Both the position numbers and the translations under genes were made by a program. From Paenibacillus sp. DMB20 (lineage in GTDB: Bacteria; Bacillota; Bacilli; Paenibacillales; Paenibacillaceae): DNA of 64,000 nt. Shown piece after piece: positions 7,172 through 15,391 of the stretch (its first letter is position 1; every line of letters begins with the position of its first letter). The stretch is from NCBI RefSeq assembly GCF_000987955.1, contig NZ_LAZU01000029.1, positions 101,763-165,762 of the forward strand, written 5' to 3'. Under the pieces are notes generated by a model. The model saw only the letters and a list, made by a program, of their open reading frames with translations, ran no database searches and was not told the DNA's origin.

Positions 7172-8677
7172 CTACTCTCCTTGGAGCATCGATTTCGGAT
7201 ACTTCACTTCCGGATAATCCTCATGGGGACCGGCCAGAAGCTTGCTTTCGATTCCGCGCAAATGTTGGTTGAAAAATTCCAGCACATAGCGGTTAACGAG
7301 CTCCGCTCCCCTTGCTCCGTCAATGCTCCCCGCCATGCCGATTTGTCCGATAAGCGGCGAATACAACGCAAGATCGGTAAAGTTGTAATGTCCGGTTCCT
7401 TCGATATATATCACCCTTCCGCCGTCTTGTTGCATTACGCGGTCCATCAGCTTAAGCTCCAATTCCCGATTCTCCAGGATCGTGTCGAACTGTTTTCGCG
7501 TGAACTGGAGCGCCTTCAGTTCTTCGTCCGTGATCGGGGTTTTGCGGTATTTCGCCTGCTGCTCGTTTACTTTCATAAACTCTTGCGATTCTATGAACAT
7601 AAACGGTTTCTTCATGTCGTCGCGGCCTTTCGTTTCGAACACCGAACCGTCCATATTCACGCCGGCTTTGATTCGCGGGTTCGAATAAACGGCTTTAAAA
7701 GCTGCCGCTCCTCCGAAGGAGTGGCCCATCATGCCGATGTTGTCCATATCCAGCTTTCCTTTGAATTTGCTGACGATGGCGCCGGAATTCAGCTTCTCCA
7801 ATTGGTAGACGACGAATGCGGCATCCTTGTTCCACACTTGCAAAATGGCGCGGCTGTCCTCAAAAAAACGATCCTGAGACTGTACAGTAAGAAAGCCGGT
7901 CACCCGGCCGTCCGGAAAAGCGGTCGTGACCGTGCTGTAAGTATGATCGATAGCGAACACGATATAGCCGTGGCTGGCCAAATTTTCGGCCTGCGACGTA
8001 TGCAAAATCCTGCCGACCCCCATGCCGTGCGACAGCAGCACCACCGGGTACGGATCGTCTGCGGGCAGCAAATCCGCATGGGCGTATGCGTTGGCCCGGC
8101 TGTATTTCCAATAGTCGAGCGCGGCCGCGGGAAGGCCCAGATAGCCGGAATAAGCTTGCATATAGGTATGGAACAGCTTTTTGTCTTGAGGGAACACCGT
8201 GCTTTTCTCGGAACTTCCGCCAGACTCCGCAGCGGGGTACCATACCTGAACCATAAGTTCCCGTTTGTCGCCCTTTTGCTCGGTAAACGTCTCTTCCCGG
8301 TGGGTGTCGATAAAATGGAACGTTTCCGTTCCCACCCGGAACTCGCCTGAAGGCGTAGGCAAATGAAAAACCGGCAGAAGCAGCGACAAGGCAACCGATC
8401 CGCCCAACAAAACAACGAATATGGCTAATATCGTGTAACGCAGAGGTTTCCTAACCTTTCTGCGCCCGGATAAGGCGATGACGACAAGCAGCGCGGCGAC
8501 GCTATAGGCCGGAAGAATCTGCCATCTATACCCCTCAAACAGCAGTTGCGCAGCCAACAATGCACCGCAGGCGATGCCGGCTATAACCCCGGCCGTTCGG
8601 TTCGTTTCCTTGCGGATCAGCAGCATAATCAGCACCGCGGCGCAGGACGCGACCAACAACATTTCCAATCCCCGCAT
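7172..8677 (-). CDS. Membrane-anchored alpha/beta hydrolase, PAF-acetylhydrolase-like
   Basis: 501 residues. The first 110 residues hold about four hydrophobic segments; the rest is an alpha/beta hydrolase placed outside or at the membrane. MVQVWYPA starts the catalytic part; the nucleophile elbow is GHSFGG, a candidate acid is the Asp in GVNMDGS, and the His is in GTGHYNFTD. This matches the platelet-activating-factor acetylhydrolase/dienelactone hydrolase group, which cleaves short acyl esters. Start ATG 8677 follows AAGGGAGAGG; the longer frame to 8725 has no site. A clear paralogue with the same membrane N-terminus (starting MRGLE) lies at 49666. Substrate unknown. Confidence 0.8.
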   Translation of the reverse strand: MRGLEMLLVASCAAVLIMLLIRKETNRTAGVIAGIACGALLAAQLLFEGYRWQILPAYSVAALLVVIALSGRRKVRKPLRYTILAIFVVLLGGSVALSLLLPVFHLPTPSGEFRVGTETFHFIDTHREETFTEQKGDKRELMVQVWYPAAESGGSSEKSTVFPQDKKLFHTYMQAYSGYLGLPAAALDYWKYSRANAYAHADLLPADDPYPVVLLSHGMGVGRILHTSQAENLASHGYIVFAIDHTYSTVTTAFPDGRVTGFLTVQSQDRFFEDSRAILQVWNKDAAFVVYQLEKLNSGAIVSKFKGKLDMDNIGMMGHSFGGAAAFKAVYSNPRIKAGVNMDGSVFETKGRDDMKKPFMFIESQEFMKVNEQQAKYRKTPITDEELKALQFTRKQFDTILENRELELKLMDRVMQQDGGRVIYIEGTGHYNFTDLALYSPLIGQIGMAGSIDGARGAELVNRYVLEFFNQHLRGIESKLLAGPHEDYPEVKYPKSMLQGE

Positions 8678-8854
8678 ACGTTCCTCTCCCTTGATCCCCG
8701 AATTTCCTTTATCGTAACAGACCAAGGTTAAAACGAACGGAGGGTTCCGTTTAAAATTGGTTTAAATATGGGAACTGCCGCTTTGCCGCTGAATGAGTTG
8801 CCTGACGGGTACGGGTACGAAGGAATATTCTATTAACTGTGGCAGACAAAAAGT

Positions 8855-9043
8855 TCAGCCGGTTGTTTTCCGGTCGGCTTCCTTTTGATTCATATAAGAT
8901 TTCCATTGTTTTTTAAATTTTTTAAGAAATCCTCTTTGCTTCTTTTCTTGATCCAACAGACGTAAGTATCTCATCAGCAAGCGATATCTCTGTTCATCAC
9001 CATGACTATGTTTATGCATTTCGTTTAGAATGTCGATACGCAA
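8855..9043 (-). CDS. Small basic protein, unknown function
   Basis: 62 residues, rich in Lys/Arg (LLMRYLRLLDQEKKQRGFLK), probably helical and soluble. The start is TTG with GGTGGAG 5 bases upstream, a good ribosome site. No recognised domain. It ends 178 bases before the hydrolase start on the same strand. Confidence 0.5.
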   Translation of the reverse strand: MRIDILNEMHKHSHGDEQRYRLLMRYLRLLDQEKKQRGFLKKFKKQWKSYMNQKEADRKTTG

Positions 9044-9239
9044 GTCTACTCCACCCCCTCACACGATCTTTATTCTAAACAACAAATCTCGACAAAATCT
9101 GAATAAACCTTTTGTCGGGAGGTGGGGGAGACATTCTCTGATATCATATTTGGATATTATTGTAGAGCAATCTATAATATAGGTTATAATGCGAGGTCTA
9201 GTACGATTAAAACGAAAATAATAATCTGAACGGATAATA

Positions 9240-10210
9240 ATGATCATGATAAAAAAAATGCGGAAGAGACGATTAAGGATAGGAATGAAGCTCCTTCTAA
9301 TCGTTCTCCTATTGCTTGGCATAGGCGGTATTTGGCAAAACGCGATGATGAAGATAGAGTCGCGCAAACATGCACCCAAAGGACAAATCTATCATATAAA
9401 CGCCCATGACATGCATTTATACGGCGTCGGCAAAGGCGAAGTTACCGTTGTTTTCATTCCTGGCTCAGGAACGCCCAGTGCTTACACGGATTTTTATTAT
9501 TTGCAAAACAAACTGCAGCCTTATTCCAGGACGGTAAGCTATGACCATGCCGGATTTGGTTGGAGCGGGAAAACGGATATCCCAAGAACAATCGACACTG
9601 TGGTGGATGAACTGCACGAGTTGCTGCAGAAAGCAGGCGAGAACCCCCCTTACATTCTTGTAGGGCATTCCTTAGCTTCACTGGAGGCAATTCGTTATGC
9701 TCAAAAATACCCGGGTGAGGTAAAAGGAATCGTGTTATTGGATGGCGGGAGTCCGGAATATTATGCGAAAGATTCCGAGACGAAGTCATATTGGATTAAC
9801 CGGATTTTTGCGGGCTTCCGAGCGACAGGAGTGATCAGGCATTAGGCAATGCCGGATTACTTCTTCCGCTTACAGGTGAGAACATACGCAATGAGTCGCT
9901 TCCGGATGAGATTAAAAGCATAGACGCCGCCATGTACTATAATCATGTCGGGGAGTACAGCAACGTAAATGCTATACGGCTTATTAATGAAAATGCACAG
10001 GCAGTCATTGAAGCAGGGCATTTAAAGGATATTCCGCTTCTTATTTTATCATCGGATAGCGGCGGTGATTGGGAAGAAGTTCAGAGACAACTATTGCATT
10101 GGTCTAATCAGAGTGAACAGGAGACTTTGCCTCATTCCGAGCATTATATTCATTGGTCTAACCAAGAAGCCGTTTCAGAAAAAATATTGAACATGCTAAA
10201 TCTTAACTAA
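9240..10210 (+). pseudogene. Alpha/beta hydrolase with N-terminal membrane anchor, frameshifted
   Basis: Two frames together encode one hydrolase of about 323 residues. The first (9240-9845) has a hydrophobic anchor (LLLIVLLLLGIGGIW), the oxyanion region FIPGSGTPS, an aromatic DHAGFGWSG strand and the nucleophile motif GHSLAS. The second frame continues from 9842 as LGNAGLLLPLTGE and supplies the C-terminal half with the His in SEHYIHW. A single missing G at about 9838, AGGCA instead of AGGGCA, explains the break and would give IRALGNAG. Without repair the protein lacks the catalytic His. Three close ATG starts (9240, 9246, 9258) have only weak ribosome sites. Confidence 0.72.
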
Positions 10211-10233
10211 GGTGCGTTTAATGCGGCGTTGTT

Positions 10234-10286
10234 AAAGCAAAAGCAGTCGGTTTCCTTGTGAGCGGAACGGACTGCTTTTTGCTTTA
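10234..10286. terminator. Terminator between convergent genes
   Basis: AAGCAAAAGCAGTC pairs with GACTGCTTTTTGCTT around a central loop, giving a long stem with T/A runs on both sides; suited to both strands. Confidence 0.7.
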
Positions 10287-10328
10287 TGGCCTATAAGTAT
10301 AGGAGGGAGTTTTACGAGTTGTCTTATT

Positions 10329-11258
10329 TCAGGTGGTTTTGCTGACTTCCTTCCTTGCTTGCTTGCCTCTGAGCACGAAGCTCTTCAAATTATCTATGTT
10401 GATCACAACGATTCCGATGATGATCGTGATTCCGCCGACCACCGATAAAACCGAAACTGGCTCATCGTATAAAACGGCGCCAAGGCAAAGGGCAATCAAC
10501 GGCGAGATATAGAGCCAGGTGGATGGAAACACGGGATTGGTTTTGGCGATCAGCCAATAAAAGATGGTGTGTCCTATCATGGACCCCGCGATGACTAAAT
10601 ATAAAAGAGACGAAACGGCGTTTGGAGCAAGCATGATTTCAATGTCGATTTTTTCCGTGAATAAGGACAAAACTAGAAGCAGCCCTCCGCCATACATCAT
10701 CTGAGCCGCATTCAAAGCGATGGGAGACGTATCTTGAAACCGCTGCACGACATGCCGCGAATATACGGCACCGGCGGAATAAAAGACTTGGCCCAATAGT
10801 ACAGCCGCGCATCCAAGCACCCAAAGCGTGCTGAAGGTAACGGTAAGGCCGGGCAAAAGCAGAAAAACGACGCCGGCGGACCCGATAAGGCAGCCTGCCA
10901 AGGAGCTGACCGGAAGCCGCTTCCGGGTTATGGCGGATTGAAGCAATACAATCATGAGGGGAGCCGTTGCCGACAAGATGGCCGCAATCCCTGAGCTCAA
11001 ATACTGTTCGGCCCAGTATAGCGTTGCGAACACGCCGAAGGTTAGTCCCGCACCCGTCAATAACATCTCTTTGCGGAGCAGAAGGGACCACTTCGCTTTT
11101 CGTTTGACGACCATATATAACAAAAGGATGCTTCCAGCCAGCAAAAAACGGAGGCCAGCCGAGAAAAAAGGAGGTGCTCCCGCATCGATCCCTACTTTAA
11201 TCGCTAAAAAGGTCGTCCCGAAAATCAGGCACATCAGCAAATAATTCATCAATATCAT
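10329..11258 (-). CDS. EamA/DMT-family exporter
   Basis: 309 residues with ten predicted membrane segments in two five-helix repeats, the drug/metabolite transporter superfamily layout. Motifs include FGTTFLAIKVGI near the start and a C-terminal half with the second EamA repeat (TWLYISPLIALCLGAVLYDEPVS). It probably exports an amino acid or other small metabolite; the substrate cannot be read. The ATG at 11258 is preferred to 11264 because GGAGGA lies 6 bases before it. It is divergent from a MocR-type regulator 114 bases away, a common regulator-exporter pair. Confidence 0.85.
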   Translation of the reverse strand: MILMNYLLMCLIFGTTFLAIKVGIDAGAPPFFSAGLRFLLAGSILLLYMVVKRKAKWSLLLRKEMLLTGAGLTFGVFATLYWAEQYLSSGIAAILSATAPLMIVLLQSAITRKRLPVSSLAGCLIGSAGVVFLLLPGLTVTFSTLWVLGCAAVLLGQVFYSAGAVYSRHVVQRFQDTSPIALNAAQMMYGGGLLLVLSLFTEKIDIEIMLAPNAVSSLLYLVIAGSMIGHTIFYWLIAKTNPVFPSTWLYISPLIALCLGAVLYDEPVSVLSVVGGITIIIGIVVINIDNLKSFVLRGKQARKEVSKTT

Positions 11259-11372
11259 GTCCATTCCTCCTTGTGTTTTTATATAATAAGCGGGAAGGAA
11301 TAGAACAGTTATACGGGGATAGAACAGAGCTGGACGAATCCTTTATAATGTAGGGAAAGGGAGGGAGGCCAT

Positions 11373-12799
11373 ATGAAGAGAAACGTTCTTTCGAAGGTTC
11401 ATTCGGATAAACTTTTTGAGCAAGTATACGACTATCTTTTGGACCGGATTATGCGCGGGGAGTGGAAGGCTCATGAAAAACTCCCTTCGATTCGCGTACT
11501 GGCGGCGGAATTCGAAGTGCATCGCCTAACGGTTTTCAAAGCTTACCAATTGCTGAAACAAAACAACAAAGTATACGTGAAGGATAAATCCGGATATTAT
11601 GTCCAACCCGCTAGTACGCTGCCGCTGTCCGCGCAGCAGGATCCGATCGTTTCCGCATATGTCCATGAGAGCTGTCTTTCCGAAATCCATCAGGTGGAGG
11701 CGGTTTATCAATTTTCCAAGGCATTGCTGGATCCTAATTTGCTGCCAAACCGGTATTTTTCCGAATACGTGAAAAAAGTGTTCGATCTATATCCCAAGGT
11801 GCTGGGCACCTACTCTACTACGCAAGGGGATTTGGAACTGCGGGAAGCGCTGCGGCGATATTTTGCGGACCGGCATCATTTTGATGTGACCAACGACGAA
11901 ATACTGATTACTTCCGGTTCGCAGGAAGCCATCGATTTAATGGCCAGGGTTTTGGTCAAACCGCGGGATACCGTACTGATGGAAAGACCCACCTATAGCC
12001 CGGCGATTGATGTGTTCAGAAGACAGGGGGCGAATATCGTCCCGATTGAAATTTACCCCTACGGCTACCGTCTGGATCAAGTGGAGGAATTGATGCGAAA
12101 ATACAAGCCGCGCCTGTTTTACCTCAACCCTACTTTTCAAAATCCAACGGGCTACACCGTTCCGGCGGAGCAACGGAAGCGGCTTGTGGATCTGGCGGCT
12201 CAATATCAATGTCTGCTGGTAGAGGACGATTCTTGTCCGGACATCTATTTCGGAAAAGAACCGCCGCTGCCGTTCTTCGCCTACGACACGGCCGGTTACG
12301 TGTTATATATTCGCAGTTTCAGCAAATACGTCGCCCCGGGCCTGAGCATTGCATGGTGACCTGCCGCCCCGGCTTGATGAAATACCTGGTCAAGGCGAAA
12401 TCGCTATCGGACAACGGGACCCCGTTGCTCAATCAAAAAATCTTTTTGCATTATTTCTTTTCGGAACGCATGCAGCAGCATTTGGGGAAGCTCCGGACCG
12501 CGTTGGCGGTCCGAAAGGACATTATGGAAGAGGAGTTGTCCGCCACAGGCTGGCAATGGAACAGCCCGGCAGGGGGATTTAATCTGTGGATCAAGCTGCC
12601 GGAATCCACCCCGATGGAGGCCCTTCTCGGCAAAAGCATGGAGCAATCCATTACCTTTGTGCCGGGCTCCATATGCGACCCGCTCAGGGAAATGAATTCT
12701 TGGATTCGAATGAGCTATGCCTATTTGAACGAACAACAGCTGCGGGAGGGGTTGCAGCGTTTCGTAAGCCTGTTCAACCGGTTGTCTTCAGGAAAATAA
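11373..12799 (+). pseudogene. MocR-type GntR regulator with aminotransferase domain, frameshifted
   Basis: The first frame (11373-12359) has an N-terminal GntR winged helix (DYLLDRIMRGEW, LPSIRVLAAEFEVHRLTVFKAY) and a fold-type I aminotransferase domain (ITSGSQEAIDL, NPTFQNPTG, VEDDSCPDIYF, PLP lysine in SFSKYVAPG). It stops at 12357-12359 (TGA) after SIAW. The other frame continues VTCRPGLMKYLVKAKS to 12799, the normal C-terminus, giving about 475 residues in total. Reading TGGGTGACC instead of TGGTGACC near 12355, one extra G, restores the protein. Such regulators sense amino acids or pyridoxal 5'-phosphate and usually control a divergent gene, here the EamA exporter. Confidence 0.82.
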
Positions 12800-12840
12800 C
12801 GGCAGTGCTGAATTTACTTCCAGAGGCTTCGGCAAGTTGT

Positions 12841-13182
12841 TTAACTCAAAAGGATTACCGTACACAAAATAAGCATGATAAGAGCATTAAGGGCCATAAC
12901 GGGTTTATGCTTGGCACGAAAAAGGTGTGCGTGGATTGCCCCTATCATCAGGACAGCCAGCAAGAAGGCTGCAGCGTTTAGAAGAACGGGAAACCAGAAG
13001 GCGAGAAAGAGCCCCAATACGCCAAGCAATTCGAGTGAAGCCGTTACGTACATGAACCACATCGGATATCGGTACTCCTCCCAATGACGGACCATGCTTT
13101 CGGCACGACCCCATTTCAGGACAACGGATACCGTAAACATTGCCATCAGAATAACTTGGACTGAAATGATGAGAATACTCAT
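12841..13182 (-). CDS. DoxX-like membrane protein
   Basis: 113 residues with four hydrophobic segments and the WFMYVTASLELLGVLGLFL pattern of the DoxX/DUF4870-like small membrane family. Function in this subgroup is unclear; members are linked to redox stress in other bacteria. Divergent from a Crp/Fnr-family regulator, with 116 bases between the two starts, which suggests control by that regulator. Confidence 0.72.
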   Translation of the reverse strand: MSILIISVQVILMAMFTVSVVLKWGRAESMVRHWEEYRYPMWFMYVTASLELLGVLGLFLAFWFPVLLNAAAFLLAVLMIGAIHAHLFRAKHKPVMALNALIMLILCTVILLS

Positions 13183-13298
13183 ACCTTTGTAGACACCGCC
13201 TTATCTTGTTAAGTTCAGGTTTCAGTAGAATGATAAAACAATTCGTTAGCAAAGAATGTAGTTTAGCCTACATTCCCGGGATGATGGAGGAGGATCCA

Positions 13299-14009
13299 TT
13301 GAATAAACTAAAGTATTTATCGAGAATGGAATTATTTCGCGGGCTCAGCATGGAGGAATTGGAGAATGTAGGGGAAGACGTACCGGTCGAACCGGTGGCT
13401 AAAGGTACATTGATTACGTCTCCTCATCATACGAAAAGGTTTATATATCTGGTCAAAACGGGATCGGTCCGACTCTATACGCTAACGGATCAGGGCAAAG
13501 AGTTTACCATTGACGTATTGGCTCCCGGGCATATGTTTGGCGACGTGGGTTTAGCTTCGGCCGAGGCGAACACGTTTGCGGTTACACTGGAGGATTCGAT
13601 CATTTGCAAAATCGATTACGATCGATTGATGCAAATCATTCGTGAAAAACCGGACTTAGGCGTCAGGTATATCGAAATTCTTTCGGCTCGCTTGAGGGAA
13701 GTTGAGGAGTTGTTAGAGCATATGGCGTTCAGCAGCTTGAGACGGCGGTTATTGTTCCTTTTACAAAAGCTCTCCGACAAATTCGGCGTCGAATCCGACA
13801 AAACAGATGGGGCGAGAGGGGAAACCGGGTGGCGCAAGCTGGACGTAGAGCTCACGCATCAGGAATTAGCCACCATGACGGGAAGCATACGCGAGACCGT
13901 TACGGAAATGATGAACCGGTTTTCGGCTGAGGGAATACTGGAGAAAACAGGACATCGAAAACCGATATGGATACATAAGGAACGGTTGAATGCTGCTTTA
14001 AGGGAATAG
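13299..14009 (+). CDS. Crp/Fnr family transcriptional regulator
   Basis: 236 residues: an N-terminal cyclic-nucleotide-binding beta barrel (YLVKTGSVRLYTLTDQGKEF, LAPGHMFGDVGLA), a long dimer helix, and a C-terminal winged helix (LTHQELATMTGSIRETVTEMMNRF). No cysteine cluster for an FNR-type iron-sulfur centre is visible. The TTG at 13299 is chosen because TGGAGGAGG lies 5 bases before it; upstream ATGs at 13281/13284 overlap that site. The divergent DoxX-like gene is the most likely target. A stem CGAACAAT/ATTGTTCG about 30-60 bases past the stop may terminate transcription. Confidence 0.88.
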   Translation: MNKLKYLSRMELFRGLSMEELENVGEDVPVEPVAKGTLITSPHHTKRFIYLVKTGSVRLYTLTDQGKEFTIDVLAPGHMFGDVGLASAEANTFAVTLEDSIICKIDYDRLMQIIREKPDLGVRYIEILSARLREVEELLEHMAFSSLRRRLLFLLQKLSDKFGVESDKTDGARGETGWRKLDVELTHQELATMTGSIRETVTEMMNRFSAEGILEKTGHRKPIWIHKERLNAALRE

Positions 14010-14203
14010 TGGTGGATTTACCGCTACGAACAATGGGCGAAGGGATTATCTTCGTGAATTGTTCGGTACGTTTGAATAAACCGTATTTGCGAAGAAGCCG
14101 TTCGTTTGATCATGGCAATCCGGAAGAAACCACGATTCTCCTTTCATGATATGGTTACCTTTAAGCAGACACTGAATGAAAAATGAAGCTGGAGGAGGTA
14201 ATG

Positions 14204-14725
14204 ATGATGAGAACCAAAATTCAAAAAATCACGCCAAACCTGTGGTTCAATTCGCAAGCGGAAGAGGCGGCTAAGTTTTACACCTCGATATTTAAAAATT
14301 CCAAAATCGGAAGAACGATTTACTATGGAAAGGGAAGCCACGATGTCCACAGGGCACTGGAGGGGACCGCCATGACCGTGGAATTTCAACTGGACGGACA
14401 GGAATTCGTCGCTTTGAATGGCGGTCCGCAATTCAATTTTACCGAGGCAATTTCTTTTATTGTCCATTGTGACGATCAAGAGGAATTGGACTACTACTGG
14501 GAAAAGCTTTCCGAGGGTGGAGATGAAAGGGCCCAGGTGTGCGGATGGTTGAAAGACAAGTTCGGCGTATCGTGGCAAATTGTTCCCAGCACGTTGACGG
14601 ATATGATAAGCGATCCCGATCCGAATAAATCGGAAAGAGTAATGAAAGCACTGCTCCAAACGAAGACGAAAATTGACTTGAAAGCGTTGCAGGAAGCATA
14701 CGAGGGAAAAGCGTTAACTTCATAA
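14204..14725 (+). CDS. VOC family protein (PhnB/YjdN-like)
   Basis: 173 residues. The pattern [22 protein letters not shown] at the N-terminus, then [22 protein letters not shown] and the C-terminal [15 protein letters not shown] are typical of the PhnB/3-demethylubiquinone methyltransferase-like branch of the vicinal oxygen chelate fold. These are usually metal-binding proteins of unknown substrate. GGAGGAGG (14191-14198) precedes three consecutive ATG codons (14201, 14204, 14207); any could be used. Standalone gene, followed by a long palindrome with a T-run. Confidence 0.82.
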   Translation: MMRTKIQKITPNLWFNSQAEEAAKFYTSIFKNSKIGRTIYYGKGSHDVHRALEGTAMTVEFQLDGQEFVALNGGPQFNFTEAISFIVHCDDQEELDYYWEKLSEGGDERAQVCGWLKDKFGVSWQIVPSTLTDMISDPDPNKSERVMKALLQTKTKIDLKALQEAYEGKALTS

Positions 14726-14748
14726 GTAGAATACAGATCGACCAGAAG

Positions 14749-14835
14749 AACCACTCCGGCATTGAACTGTACCCTAGAGAGACCTTTTTAAAGTCTACTC
14801 TACAGGGGGACAGTTTAAGTAGGAGTGGTTTTTTT
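14749..14835 (+). repeat. Long imperfect palindrome, terminator or MITE-like remnant
   Basis: Arms AACCACTCC (14749-14757) and GGAGTGGTT (14822-14830), then TTGAACTGT with ACAGTTTAA, ACCCT with AGGGG, and AGAGAGAC with GTCTACTCT make a nearly continuous stem over 80 bases, ending in seven T. It can terminate the VOC gene, but it is much longer than the other terminators here and may come from a small mobile palindrome. Confidence 0.5.
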
Positions 14836-15059
14836 AAAATTTTATATTTGGTCAAACTACTCTACTACCAAATAGACTTATTCAGAAATTATTCAAATTT
14901 GCAGCATAAAATGTCATTGATGACGATTTGATTTCCAAAATCAAACAAATGCAGGCAGCTTTCAACAAAGTTGGGGCTGATCCGACCCTCTAAACGGGCG
15001 AGCGTTTCAGTGTCATCTCCAGTAGGTTATTCTTGCATCATTTATTACATACAAGCTCG
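14836..15059. other. Intergenic stretch before the riboswitch
   Basis: About 220 A/T-rich bases. No coding frame is convincing. It must contain the promoter of the riboswitch transcript, but I could not pick one with confidence. Confidence 0.4.
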
Positions 15060-15160
15060 TACGATAAAAGCAAACCCGTTGAAAGGCGGGGACGCAAAGC
15101 TAATAGGGGCTAAAGGATTTGCCAAAATGCAAATACTCATGCCAGCCAGCTGCCGAATAC
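15060..15160 (+). promoter_or_regulatory. Cyclic-di-GMP-I (GEMM) riboswitch aptamer
   Basis: The segment has the conserved blocks in order: AAAGCAAACC, a GAAA tetraloop hairpin (CCGTTGAAAGGCGG), GGACGCAAAGC, GGGGCTAAAGG, and ATGCCAGCCAGCTGCC. These match the c-di-GMP class I aptamer, which binds the second messenger in the three-way junction. It is followed by a terminator and a surface protein gene. Confidence 0.9.
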
Positions 15161-15212
15161 GACGGAAACCTCCGTCAATTAGCGAAGCCCGCTTATGAAC
15201 GGAGGTTTTTTC
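15161..15212 (+). terminator. Terminator of the c-di-GMP riboswitch expression platform
   Basis: AAACCTCCGT (15166-15175) pairs with ACGGAGGTTT (15199-15208), followed by a T-run. A competing small hairpin, GACGG with CCGTC (15161-15176), uses the same left arm, giving an ON/OFF choice. Whether c-di-GMP turns transcription on or off cannot be decided by eye. Confidence 0.8.
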
Positions 15213-15276
15213 GGTCCAACCGTAAGGAGGGGTGCATAAAGCGGAGTTTACCAAAATAAGGGGGCGAGGCGACATA

Positions 15277-15325
15277 TGGCCAAGGAACCGTAAACGCAAC
15301 GGAAAATCTCTGTTGGTTCCGGCCA
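15277..15325 (+). other. Second hairpin in the 5' leader of the SLH gene
   Basis: TGGCC(AA)GGAACC (15277-15289) pairs with GGTTCCGGCCA (15315-15325), 11 pairs with a two-base bulge, between the riboswitch terminator and the start codon. No T-run follows. It could stabilise the mRNA or be part of another element. Confidence 0.45.
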
Positions 15326-15391
15326 AAGGCAGACCATAAAGGCCAGTTTTTATATTTTGCAATCGTATTTAGAATGGAGGAATGACTGGAC

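Noticed and set aside
7181..8350. A 389-residue plus-strand open frame
   Set aside because: It is the antisense of the hydrolase gene, which has a good ribosome site, signal helices and a catalytic triad; the antisense translation is His/Arg-rich and has no domain.
15213..15391. A second tandem riboswitch
   Set aside because: The segment has a hairpin but none of the conserved blocks of a c-di-GMP-I or -II aptamer, or of another riboswitch known to me.
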